DNA of 64,000 bases, from NCBI GenBank assembly GCA_963599445.1, contig CAVBWZ010000004.1:92049-156048 (forward strand). Reading direction: 5' to 3'. The DNA comes from UBA9732 sp963599445. GTDB taxonomy: Bacteria > Spirochaetota > Spirochaetia > Sphaerochaetales > Sphaerochaetaceae. The notes beneath the pieces are model-generated. The model was not told the DNA's origin. It made no database searches and saw nothing but the letters and a program-made list of their open reading frames with translations. Position numbers and translations under genes: made by a program. Positions 55,727-63,869 of this stretch are shown in pieces. The stretch's first letter is position 1. Each line of letters opens with the position of its first letter.

Positions 55727-56398
55727 ATGAAGTTTTCAAGGCTTTTCAACAGACGAATAGACAGGCGCATCGCCGACTACCAGAGCGAACTCCTTGAAAC
55801 CCATTACAGGGAAGTCGAGAACATGTACACCAAGATGCGTGCTTGGAGGCATGACTACCGCAACCACATACAGGCCTTGAAGGTCCTTGCCGCCAACGGA
55901 GACAACGAAGGGCTCAGGGAGTATCTTGATAAACTTGATACGGATCTGAACACAGTTGACCTCGTGGTGAAGACCGGCAATGCAATGGCAGATGCAATCC
56001 TCAACAGCAAGATATCGCTTGCGAAGTCCAAGGGCATAGAGGTCGTCGTGGATGCGCAGATTCCAGTGAAGCTCAAGATGTCGGAGATAGACCTCTGTCG
56101 CATAATAGGGAATCTCTTCGACAATGCAATAGAGGCAAGCATGGAGCTTCCTGAAGACAAACGTCTTATACGCGTGTACATGGATATGAAGGGAACGCAG
56201 CTCTACATTTCGTTCACCAATTTCACGGCGGTGGGGAAGCGACGCAAGGTGGGCGGTCTTTTCAAAACGACCAAAGGCGAGGGCCATGGCTTTGGGCTTG
56301 TGAGCATGGATGCCATTGTGGAGCGTCTTGACGGGTACCTGAGCCGCAACTCCGAGGACGGAGCCTTCACGACTGAGATACTCATACCGCAGATCTGA
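55727..56398 (+). CDS. Soluble GHKL sensor histidine kinase (AgrC-like, no sensor domain)
   Basis: 223 aa. Starts at the phosphotransfer helix with the acceptor H42 in RHDYRNHIQAL, then an ATPase domain with the N box NLFDNAIEAS and the G box GEGHGFGLVSM. Related kinases usually have five or six membrane spans in front; here there are none. The ligand-sensing part may be lost or supplied by another protein, for example the XRE membrane regulator. GGAGG site before the ATG, 27 bp after the LytTR gene. Confidence 0.88.
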   Translation: MKFSRLFNRRIDRRIADYQSELLETHYREVENMYTKMRAWRHDYRNHIQALKVLAANGDNEGLREYLDKLDTDLNTVDLVVKTGNAMADAILNSKISLAKSKGIEVVVDAQIPVKLKMSEIDLCRIIGNLFDNAIEASMELPEDKRLIRVYMDMKGTQLYISFTNFTAVGKRRKVGGLFKTTKGEGHGFGLVSMDAIVERLDGYLSRNSEDGAFTTEILIPQI

Positions 56399-56421
56399 AA
56401 GCTCTTGCGCTTGGGATGCAG

Positions 56422-56485
56422 TTCATCACCGTTTTTCTGCATTTCGTCACCTTTTCCATGAAATTCTCGATTTGGATGTTACTAT
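56422..56485 (+). promoter_or_regulatory. Candidate LytTR-controlled promoter of the ABC exporter operon
   Basis: Two direct repeats, TTCATCACCGTTTT (56422) and TTTCGTCACCTTTT (56442), are in register at TCACC with a 21-bp period, the spacing of LytTR site pairs. The first includes ACCGTT, like the LytTR half-site. They end where a -35 box should be; the -10 is TACTAT (56480-56485) and no good -35 exists, as expected for an activated promoter. Confidence 0.5.
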
Positions 56486-56515
56486 AGGCTTGAAAGCTTG
56501 CCCTAGGAGGATGCA

Positions 56516-58345
56516 ATGGGAAAAGTTGGAAAAGACAAGAAGCCAAAGTACAACATGTGGCAGAACAGCGCCTTCATGGTTGGTCTGTCATGGCGGTTCT
56601 GCAAGAGCGTAGTCGTCCTGTGCGTAGCCGGTGCGGTTTCCTCTGCAGGGCTCAGCATTGCAGAGGTTCTGGTGTCGCCGGTCCTTCTTTCAAAGATAGA
56701 AGGCTATGTACCGTTCTCTGAATTGATTGCCTATATTGCTCTTTTCGTTGGAATTCTTGCAGGATTGTCTGCAGTCAAGGCATACATTGGAGAGAACACG
56801 CTCTATGGAAGGATTCAGGTCAGGTCTGGGATAATAGGTCTCTTGGGGGAGAAGATAGCCAACACCTCCTATCCAAACACGCTTGACTCGGAGTTCTTCA
56901 CGCTTCAGGACAAGTCCATGAATGCCTGCTCCAGCAATCAGGACTCGACCGAGGCGGTATGGAAGACGTTGGAAGGTCTCCTTTCGAATACCATATGCTT
57001 TGTAGTATATCTATTGCTCCTTTCCAACCTCAATCTATGGATGGTCGCCCTTGTACTTGCAACCACCATAGCCAGCTACTTTGCGCGCAAGAACGCCAAC
57101 GAGTGGAGCTATAGGCACAGGGAGGAGCTGAACAAGTATGCAAAGAGGCTTCATTACCTTAGCAATGTCTCCATGGATAGGGTCTTCTCCAAGGACATAA
57201 GGCTGTTCGGCCTCAAGGCATGGATAGAGGACCTCTATGCCTGCACCAGAAGAGCTCATGTGGCGTTCCTTGGCAGGCAGGAGATGGTTGGCTTTGGAGC
57301 CAACATAGTCGATATGGTGATGACGTTCCTAAGAAACGCAATCGCCTATGTCTACCTCATAAAGCTTACGTTGGACCAAGGACTTCCTGCCTCTCAGTTT
57401 CTTTTGTACTTCAGCGTACTGACAGGCTTCACCCAGTGGATGAACCTCATACTCTCTGGTCTTTCCACATTGCATAGGCAGAGCCTTGACCTTTCCATGA
57501 TACGCGAGTTCCTTGAATGGCCTGAAGTCTTCAAGTTCGAGGATGGAAAACCTCTTTCGCCTGTTGCTGGCATGAAGTATGAAATAAGGTTGGAGGATGT
57601 CTCCTTTAGCTATCCCAAGGCGGAGAAGCCCATCCTTGAGCATGTGGACCTTACGATTGCTCCAGACGAGAAGCTTGCAGTCGTAGGACTCAACGGAGCA
57701 GGCAAGACGACGCTTGTAAAGATCATATGCGGTCTTTTGGACCCAACGAATGGGCGGGTGCTTCTCAACGGCGAGGATATAAGGCAGTACAACCGCAGCG
57801 ACTACTACAGGATGTTCGGCGCGGTGTTCCAGGACTTCTCCGTCGTTGACGTGAGCGTTAGGCAGAACGTGGCGCAGTCCATAGAGGGAATCGACGACGA
57901 CAAAGTTTGGAGATGCCTTGATGATGCAGGCCTTACGGAAAAGGTCAAATCGCTTCCAAGGGGTTTGGATACGCCTGTTGGACGCAGCATATACGAAGAC
58001 AGCGTGGAGTTCTCCGGTGGACAGACACAACGTCTCATGTTGGCGAGGGCTTTGTACAAGGACGCACCAATTGTGATATTGGACGAACCTACGGCGGCCT
58101 TGGATCCAATTGCAGAGAGCGAGATATACCAGAAATACAGCGACATGACGGATGGAAAGCCCTCCATATTCATCTCCCATAGGCTTGCCTCCACACGCTT
58201 CTGCGACAGGATCCTATTCATTGCAGACGGTGGGATAAAGGAAGAAGGCACCCATGACGAGCTTCTTTCAAAGGGCGGGGAGTATTCGAAGCTTTTCGAG
58301 GTGCAGAGCAAATACTACAGAAAGGAGGTTGAGAATGAGAGGTAA
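56516..58345 (+). CDS. ABC exporter half-transporter 1
   Basis: 609 aa: six-helix membrane domain (about 20-330) fused to an ATPase domain. Walker A GLNGAGKTT (near 392), Q loop FQDFS, signature FSGGQTQR (near 500), Walker B VILDEP with catalytic Glu (near 521) and switch His FISHRLAST are all intact. It probably dimerises with the next gene product and exports a peptide, lipid or drug. AGGAGG site; the downstream ATG overlaps its end by 11 bp. Confidence 0.92.
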   Translation: MGKVGKDKKPKYNMWQNSAFMVGLSWRFCKSVVVLCVAGAVSSAGLSIAEVLVSPVLLSKIEGYVPFSELIAYIALFVGILAGLSAVKAYIGENTLYGRIQVRSGIIGLLGEKIANTSYPNTLDSEFFTLQDKSMNACSSNQDSTEAVWKTLEGLLSNTICFVVYLLLLSNLNLWMVALVLATTIASYFARKNANEWSYRHREELNKYAKRLHYLSNVSMDRVFSKDIRLFGLKAWIEDLYACTRRAHVAFLGRQEMVGFGANIVDMVMTFLRNAIAYVYLIKLTLDQGLPASQFLLYFSVLTGFTQWMNLILSGLSTLHRQSLDLSMIREFLEWPEVFKFEDGKPLSPVAGMKYEIRLEDVSFSYPKAEKPILEHVDLTIAPDEKLAVVGLNGAGKTTLVKIICGLLDPTNGRVLLNGEDIRQYNRSDYYRMFGAVFQDFSVVDVSVRQNVAQSIEGIDDDKVWRCLDDAGLTEKVKSLPRGLDTPVGRSIYEDSVEFSGGQTQRLMLARALYKDAPIVILDEPTAALDPIAESEIYQKYSDMTDGKPSIFISHRLASTRFCDRILFIADGGIKEEGTHDELLSKGGEYSKLFEVQSKYYRKEVENER

Positions 58346-60221
58346 AAAGGAAAAAGAAACCAAAACGTCCTTTCCAAAGGCCATGAAGAACACTCTCAGG
58401 GCATGGAAAGTGCTGTGGAAGGCCTGTCCCCAAAGGTTCATATATGCAGTCGTCTACGGAATCATGGACTCCGCAACCCCGTATGTCGCGATATGGTTCA
58501 CAGCCCAGTTCATCAACGAGCTTGCCGGAGCAAGAGATCCCCATACGCTGTGGATGTGGGTGATATGGATTCTTTCTTCGAGTGCCGTGCTGTTTCTCCT
58601 GTCAAGTTTCTTCCAGCATCTGTACCAGAAGTACTCATATGGAACGATCCTTGATGTCTACAAGATATTCCAGGACAAATTCCTTGACATGGACTTCGTG
58701 GATGTTGACAGCCAAAGGGTGTATGACATCAAGAGTCAGATAGAGCAGGACTCCAATTTCAGAGGCTTTGGTCTTTTCATGGCGATGCATTCGTTCGACA
58801 GTCTTATATGGATCATATCCAAGATTGCAGGAGGTATAGGGCTCTCTGTGTCCCTTTTTACTTCAAAGGTCACGAACCCTTCCTTTGTGGTTCTCGACAA
58901 TCCCTTTGTGTGCATTGGACTGTTCGCTTTGCTTCTTGGCCTTTCCCTGCTGTCGTCTGGCTGTTCGAACAAAGCCATAGGGTATATCAACAGAAACAAC
59001 GATGCGGGAAAGTTCGGGAACAGGAAGTTCTCCTTCTACTTCAGGCTCGTGGAGGACAAGCATCGTGCATTGGACAACAGAATCTACGGGCAGGAGAGGT
59101 CTTTCAGGTCGTTCTTCTGCAGCGACGACGACCCGTTCAGGGTGAACGGATACTTTGCAAAGCTTGCAAAAGGGCCCATGGGTGCGTTCCAGGCATTGTC
59201 CGCTGTGATATCAAGGCTTCTTCTTGGTGGGATATACCTGCTTGTGTGCGCCAAGGCATGGGGAGGTGCGTTTGGAGTGGGCTCCGTGACCCAGTACGTT
59301 GGAGCCAGCACTGCGCTGTTCGCAGGGATATCGGAATTGATCGAGCAGCTTGGGCTTGCAAGGGCGAACAGCCAGTACTTGGATGTGGTGTTCTCGTTGC
59401 TGGACATTCCAAACGACATGTATCAGGGAAGCCTTACCACGGAGAAGCGTGCGGACCGCAGGTACAATGTGGAGTTCAGGGACGTGTCGTTCAAGTATCC
59501 GGGCAGCGAGACGTATGCACTGCGCCATGTGAACATGAAGTTCCAGGTTGGAAAGAGGCTGGCTGTCGTGGGCATGAACGGAAGCGGCAAGACGACCTTC
59601 ATCAAACTGCTGTGCAGGCTGTACGACCCCTCTGAGGGTGAGATCCTCCTCAACGGAATAGACATTCGCAAATATCGCTATGACGAATACATGGACCTCT
59701 TCTCCGTGGTGTTCCAGGACTTCAAGCTGTTCGCGCTGCCTCTTGGCCAGAACGTGGCTTCCTGTGAGAAATACGACAGCGCACGTGCGGTCGACTGCTT
59801 GGAGAAGGCCGGCTTTGGCGACAGGCTCTCCTCCTTGCCAAAGGGACTTGACACCTATCTCTACAAGAAGATGGAGACCGATGGCGTTGATGTCTCAGGC
59901 GGCGAGGCCCAGAAGATAGCCATTGCCCGTGCTTTGTACAAGGATTCGCCGTTCATAATCCTGGACGAACCCACCGCCGCCTTGGATCCAATCGCGGAGG
60001 CGGAGATATATTCCAAGTTCAATGGAATCGTTGGCGACAAGACGGCTGTATACATAAGCCACAGGCTGTCCTCCTGTAGGTTCTGCGACGAGATTGCAGT
60101 CTTCGACGAGGGTCAGGTGGTGCAGTACGGCTCTCATGACGAGCTCGTCTCCTGCTCTGGAAAGTATCAGGAACTATGGAATGCACAGGCTCAGTACTAT
60201 GCCAAGAAGGAGGATTTTTGA
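58335..60221 (+). CDS. ABC exporter half-transporter 2
   Basis: 628 aa. A lysine-rich cytoplasmic start, six membrane helices and an ATPase domain with GMNGSGKTT (near 413), FQDFKL, the signature VSGGEAQK (a variant of LSGGQ), IILDEPTAALDP and YISHRLSSC. Both ATP sites of the pair therefore look catalytically competent, unlike many asymmetric heterodimers. AAAGGAGG lies inside the preceding gene; tight overlap indicates equal synthesis. Substrate unknown. Confidence 0.92.
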   Translation: MRGKKEKETKTSFPKAMKNTLRAWKVLWKACPQRFIYAVVYGIMDSATPYVAIWFTAQFINELAGARDPHTLWMWVIWILSSSAVLFLLSSFFQHLYQKYSYGTILDVYKIFQDKFLDMDFVDVDSQRVYDIKSQIEQDSNFRGFGLFMAMHSFDSLIWIISKIAGGIGLSVSLFTSKVTNPSFVVLDNPFVCIGLFALLLGLSLLSSGCSNKAIGYINRNNDAGKFGNRKFSFYFRLVEDKHRALDNRIYGQERSFRSFFCSDDDPFRVNGYFAKLAKGPMGAFQALSAVISRLLLGGIYLLVCAKAWGGAFGVGSVTQYVGASTALFAGISELIEQLGLARANSQYLDVVFSLLDIPNDMYQGSLTTEKRADRRYNVEFRDVSFKYPGSETYALRHVNMKFQVGKRLAVVGMNGSGKTTFIKLLCRLYDPSEGEILLNGIDIRKYRYDEYMDLFSVVFQDFKLFALPLGQNVASCEKYDSARAVDCLEKAGFGDRLSSLPKGLDTYLYKKMETDGVDVSGGEAQKIAIARALYKDSPFIILDEPTAALDPIAEAEIYSKFNGIVGDKTAVYISHRLSSCRFCDEIAVFDEGQVVQYGSHDELVSCSGKYQELWNAQAQYYAKKEDF

Positions 60222-60225
60222 GGCT

Positions 60226-60254
60226 TTGAAAAGGGTTTGTCTTTTCGATATAAT
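60226..60254 (+). promoter_or_regulatory. Strong promoter before the MATE leader
   Basis: TTGAAA (60226-60231), 17 bp, TATAAT (60249-60254). The MATE start codon is 240 bp further on, so a long leader is transcribed. Confidence 0.8.
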
Positions 60255-60277
60255 CCTAGGTAGTTGAAGACCTGAAT

Positions 60278-60445
60278 ATGACACGATACATGGATGAGCT
60301 TAGGCTTTCCCTGGAGCTCTTTTGCAGAGCTCTTTTGGAAGAGCCGTCATCCAGATACGAAACGGTATATTGCTTCAATGCATCGTTTCGTAGGGTTCCC
60401 GTGTTGGGATTCCATGGTTCCTTCCAAGGGTTTTCTCCTTGCTGA
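60278..60445 (+). CDS. Possible 55-aa leader peptide in the MATE 5' region
   Basis: An ORF beginning MTRYMDELRLSLELFCRALL and ending FQGFSPC lies wholly inside the leader. It has no convincing ribosome binding site and matches no family. A strong hairpin (60356-60392) and a duplicated GAGCTCTTTT (around 60314 and 60328) overlap it. The stretch may instead be a structured non-coding leader. Confidence 0.3.
   Translation: MTRYMDELRLSLELFCRALLEEPSSRYETVYCFNASFRRVPVLGFHGSFQGFSPC
60356..60392 (+). promoter_or_regulatory. Stable hairpin in the MATE leader
   Basis: TACGAAACG (60356-60364) pairs perfectly with CGTTTCGTA (60384-60392), continuing inward through GTAT/GCAT (wobbles, one mismatch) and ATTG/CAAT around a CTT loop. 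Confidence 0.6.
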
Positions 60446-60494
60446 GGCAGACCTCTATGTCCGGTGCATTGCATACGGGTCATGGAGGTTTTTT

Positions 60495-61928
60495 ATGAAC
60501 GGAGAAGTGAATGGAGGGGGCGAAGCTATCTGCAAGTCTCCCCTTGAGACGGAGAACACCTGGAAGCTCATTGGAAGGTATGGACTTCCTTGCATCATTT
60601 CATTGCTTGTCGGTGCCCTGTACAACATAGTCGACCAGCTTTTCATTGCCAATGCTTCGTATCTAGGCTCTTATGGCAATGCCGCCAACACCGTTGTGTT
60701 TCCGCTGACCGTGATTGCTTTGGCCGTCGCCACCATGGTGGGTGATGGCTGCTGCGCATTCGTCAGCATAAGCCTTGGAGCAAAGGAGAACGGCAAGGCT
60801 GGCAAAGGCGTTGGAAATTCCATAGTCCTTGTCCTTGTTTCTGGGGTTGTTCTCATGTTGGTGTATCTTTTGTGTTCGGACTGGATCCTCACCGCCTTTG
60901 GCGCTCGTGTGAACGCCGAGACGTTCAGGCTCTCAAAGGAGTATTTCTTCTGGATCTCCCTTGGGATTCCGTTCTATATGTTCGGCCAGGCTCTGAACCC
61001 TATAATCCGCTCGGATGGCAGTCCTCGCTTTGCAATGGTGTCATTGCTTGCCGGTGCTGTGACGAACTGCATCCTGGACCCCATATTCATCTATCCTTTG
61101 GGTTGGGGCATGATGGGTGCTGCGGTCGCAACGGTGATAGGACAGATCGTCTCTGCTGCCCTTGTTGTCTTCTACCTTTTCAGGATGAAGGAGATAAGGC
61201 TTGATTCCAACTGCTTCAGGTTGGAAGGTGGTGTCGTTAGAGCCATCCTCCCATTGGGGCTTACAAGTTTCCTCTCCCAGGTCTCAATCGTCCTTTCAAT
61301 GGCGGCTGTGAACAACATGTGTCTCAAGTACGGTGCCATGGACCCTGTCTTTGGACAGGAGATATACGCCCAGATTCCAACGGCCGTCATTGGAATCGTG
61401 ATGAAACTGTTCCAGATTGTGGTGTCCATTGCCATTGGGCTGTCGGCTGGATGCATTCCTATAATCGGGTTCAATGTTGGTGCCGGTCGTAGGGATAGGG
61501 TCCGTGAAATCATGTGGCGGATGCTTTTCCTTGAACTTGTGATTGGCGTTGTGGCTACGCTTGTATTCGAGTGCTTTCCTTCGCAGATAATAGGCCTTTT
61601 TGGAGCCGCAAACGAAAGCGAGCACTATTCACGGTTTGCAATCCGCTGCATACGGCTTTTCTTGAGTTGCACTGCATTGTCCTGTATAAACAAAGGGACG
61701 TTCATATTCATGCAGGCCGTTGGCAAACCTTGGACATCGACTGCCCTTTCAATGCTCAGGGAGGTCGTCTTTGGAGTTGGGTTGGTTCTTCTGCTGCCTG
61801 TGTGGTTTGGCTTGGACGGGCTCTTGTACTTCATGGCAGTGGCCGATATCGTGTCGTTCATCGTCTCCCTTGTGGTTGTACTACGCATGAATCGTAGGCT
61901 TTCCTGCAAAACAGGGGCTTCTGCGTAG
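60495..61928 (+). CDS. MATE family multidrug/metabolite efflux transporter
   Basis: 477 aa, about twelve membrane helices in two halves. Recognisable stretches are VGALYNIVDQLFIANASYLG, the NPIIRSDGSPRFAM segment in the first half and GCIPIIGFNVGAGRRDRVREIM in the second. It exports drugs or metabolites in exchange for Na+ or H+. The start MNGEVNGGGE follows TGGAGG; a longer frame from 60294 is part of the leader. It follows the ABC pair but has its own promoter. Confidence 0.92.
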   Translation: MNGEVNGGGEAICKSPLETENTWKLIGRYGLPCIISLLVGALYNIVDQLFIANASYLGSYGNAANTVVFPLTVIALAVATMVGDGCCAFVSISLGAKENGKAGKGVGNSIVLVLVSGVVLMLVYLLCSDWILTAFGARVNAETFRLSKEYFFWISLGIPFYMFGQALNPIIRSDGSPRFAMVSLLAGAVTNCILDPIFIYPLGWGMMGAAVATVIGQIVSAALVVFYLFRMKEIRLDSNCFRLEGGVVRAILPLGLTSFLSQVSIVLSMAAVNNMCLKYGAMDPVFGQEIYAQIPTAVIGIVMKLFQIVVSIAIGLSAGCIPIIGFNVGAGRRDRVREIMWRMLFLELVIGVVATLVFECFPSQIIGLFGAANESEHYSRFAIRCIRLFLSCTALSCINKGTFIFMQAVGKPWTSTALSMLREVVFGVGLVLLLPVWFGLDGLLYFMAVADIVSFIVSLVVVLRMNRRLSCKTGASA

Positions 61929-62175
61929 GTTTGGATTTTGCTGGCTCTTGCGCCCTTTTGGTTGCCCTTGCGTTTAAGGTCATATCCATATTGTATACCC
62001 TTATCAGCAAAAGGCATTTCCAACATTTTTGAGTGAGTGGTACTGTAACGGCATCCAGCGGGGTGGAAGCCTGGGTGGTTTGACCCTGTTTTGAAAAGAT
62101 GTCTACTCTTTTCGTTTTGTTCTATCGGGCGGTTTGTGTCTTGGAGTTTCCAACACAGCCGCTTTTTTGTTTACT

Positions 62176-62255
62176 ACGCTCACCAAGCTCACCTCGCTCA
62201 CGATACTCACCATGCTTACATGCTCACCACGCTTACCATACTCACCATCGCCACA
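62176..62255. repeat. 9-bp tandem array A
   Basis: Units ACGCTCACC, AAGCTCACC, TCGCTCACG, ATACTCACC, ATGCTTACA, TGCTCACC (8 bp), ACGCTTACC, ATACTCACC, ATCGCCACA. The consensus is AYGCTCACC. Confidence 0.85.
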
Positions 62256-62292
62256 ACCACCTCACAATTTCAAATGAGGAATTAAAGCGCAT

Positions 62293-62346
62293 TAGTGGGA
62301 GTAGTTGGCGTAGTGGGAGTAGTGGGCGTAAAGAGTATAGTGGGAG
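62293..62346. repeat. 9-bp tandem array B, inverted relative to array A
   Basis: Units TAGTGGGAG, TAGTTGGCG, TAGTGGGAG, TAGTGGGCG, a degenerate 9-bp unit (TAAAGAGTA) and, after it, TAGTGGGAG. TAGTGGGCG can pair with CGCTCACCA of array A (one G-T, one mismatch), so the two arrays could form a long imperfect stem. Array B ends 36 bp before the -35 of the ROK gene. Confidence 0.8.
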
Positions 62347-62381
62347 TATAGAGGGGGCCAATGTGATGTTTCACGTTCTTG

Positions 62382-62410
62382 TGGAAAGAAGCCATTTTAA
62401 AGTGTACAAT
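62382..62410 (+). promoter_or_regulatory. ROK gene promoter
   Basis: TGGAAA (62382-62387), 17 bp, TACAAT (62405-62410), then 7 bp to the ATG. Confidence 0.65.
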
Positions 62411-62417
62411 GTACTCC

Positions 62418-63623
62418 ATGCGCTACGAAGACATGGAATACGAGAACTTCAAGAACATACTTGGAGCCATGGACGAATTGGGGTCGCCCTCACGAGCCAT
62501 GATAGCCAAGCACCTTTCCCTGAGCCGCACAACGGTGTCCAACATGACTGCGGTCATGATAGACAAGGACATACTGGAGGAGGGGAAGACCAAACTCAAC
62601 GAAGCATCAAGAGGAAGGCCAGGGTCTCCATTGAACTACTGCAACGGCACATGGTTCGCACTTGGAGCTGCCTTCTATTCTGAAAGCTGGAACTTCGTAA
62701 TCTGCAATCTCTCTGGGTGCATTGTGGAGGAACATATCGTTCCGCTGAAGGAGGTGACTCCCAAGGAACTTGTCTCCAAACTGTTGGAAGGCATAGAGTA
62801 CATGCTTCAAAAAGTTCCCGGGAAACTGATTCCAGGAATAGGAATTGGCGCACCTGGCGTCGTGGATTCGGAGAACGGCGCAATCCTTTGGGCCTATGAC
62901 CTAAAATGGAAGCAATCCATAGACATTAAACTGGCGGTCAAGGCTCGCTTTGGACTTGAGGCCTACTGCCTGAACCGCTACACTCTTGCAGGACTTGCAG
63001 AATTCAAATATGCGAACCCTGAAGGCGAACGCAACATGGTCTACGTTGGTCTTGGTTCCGGAATACGAAGCGCAATCTTCGTCAACGGAAAACTCATGGA
63101 GGGTGCGAGCTACAGCGCAGGCCGTCTTGGGCACATCCCTCTGGATCCCCACGGACCTTTGTGCGAATGCGGAAAACGCGGCTGCCTGCTCGCACTTGCA
63201 AACGAAAAGGCCCTCTCGCACCACGCAGAGGCATTCCTCTCCCTTCCAGAATACAAAGATTCCACCCTGCACCATATTCCTTCCTACACGGTAGCCGATA
63301 TAATAGCTCAGGCCGATGCCGGCGATCCCTGCTCAGTGAAGGCCATGGACATGATAGTGGAGCCAATCATAACGGCCATTTCCATACTCGTAGACATCTT
63401 GAACCCCAAGAAAATCGTGCTTGGCGGCCCAATAGGCTATTCTTCGTCGTACCTTGCACAGCGTGTGCGCGAGGCCGCCAACAGAATAGCCGCAGAGACG
63501 CCCTATAGGGTCATGACCATAGAGCAGGGCAAACTCAAGGACAACGGCTCGGCGTTGGGAGCTGCGGCTCTTGTCTTGGACAAGAAGTGTGATCTGCTCT
63601 ACTCGGAGTTGAAGAAAGCCTAA
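62418..63623 (+). CDS. ROK family transcriptional regulator
   Basis: 401 aa. N-terminal winged helix (SRAMIAKHLSLSRTTVSNMT), then a ROK sugar-kinase-like domain with GIGAPGVVDSENG and the zinc site CECGKRGCLL. Two features of active ROK kinases are missing: the usual NDA motif with the catalytic Asp reads LNRYTLAG, and the sugar-binding ExGH reads RLGH. It is therefore probably a sensor-repressor only, perhaps with a changed ligand. TACAAT ends 7 bp before the ATG; predicted leaderless. Confidence 0.88.
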   Translation: MRYEDMEYENFKNILGAMDELGSPSRAMIAKHLSLSRTTVSNMTAVMIDKDILEEGKTKLNEASRGRPGSPLNYCNGTWFALGAAFYSESWNFVICNLSGCIVEEHIVPLKEVTPKELVSKLLEGIEYMLQKVPGKLIPGIGIGAPGVVDSENGAILWAYDLKWKQSIDIKLAVKARFGLEAYCLNRYTLAGLAEFKYANPEGERNMVYVGLGSGIRSAIFVNGKLMEGASYSAGRLGHIPLDPHGPLCECGKRGCLLALANEKALSHHAEAFLSLPEYKDSTLHHIPSYTVADIIAQADAGDPCSVKAMDMIVEPIITAISILVDILNPKKIVLGGPIGYSSSYLAQRVREAANRIAAETPYRVMTIEQGKLKDNGSALGAAALVLDKKCDLLYSELKKA

Positions 63624-63658
63624 CTTTCTCGTTCTTTAAGCGTATTGCGGTGTCAGAG

Positions 63659-63695
63659 AGAGCATGGCCGTACACATCAGTACTGTCCATGCTCT
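63659..63695 (+). terminator. Hairpin after the ROK gene
   Basis: AGAGCATGG (63659-63667) pairs with CCATGCTCT (63687-63695), with an inner GTAC/GTAC pairing. Pyrimidine-rich TCTTCTTCC follows. Confidence 0.65.
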
Positions 63696-63869
63696 TCTTC
63701 CTTGCACTCCGCATAAATAACTTCGAAGCAAGCTTCTTGGTCTTTCTGTAATCTCCGTTGTCGCTTCATGCGGGCCGTATCTTGAATACTGTCCCGCATT
63801 TTGCTCCTAGGATATTGGTAGAAATCCCTGCGAAGGGGCTTCTTGGTCTTTGCTCTCTGCTTTGAAGTG

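Larger units (their letters stand above)
61929..62417. other. Long non-coding gap before the ROK regulator
   Basis: Nearly 490 bp without a credible gene. It holds two arrays with a 9-bp period in opposite orientation (62176-62255 and 62293-62346) and the ROK promoter. The first 240 bp show no motif I can name. Confidence 0.6.

Noticed and set aside
62367..62380. TGTTTCACGT similar to half of parS near the ROK gene
   Set aside because: Only the first ten bases match; the palindrome is not completed, and it is 44 kb from the real sites.
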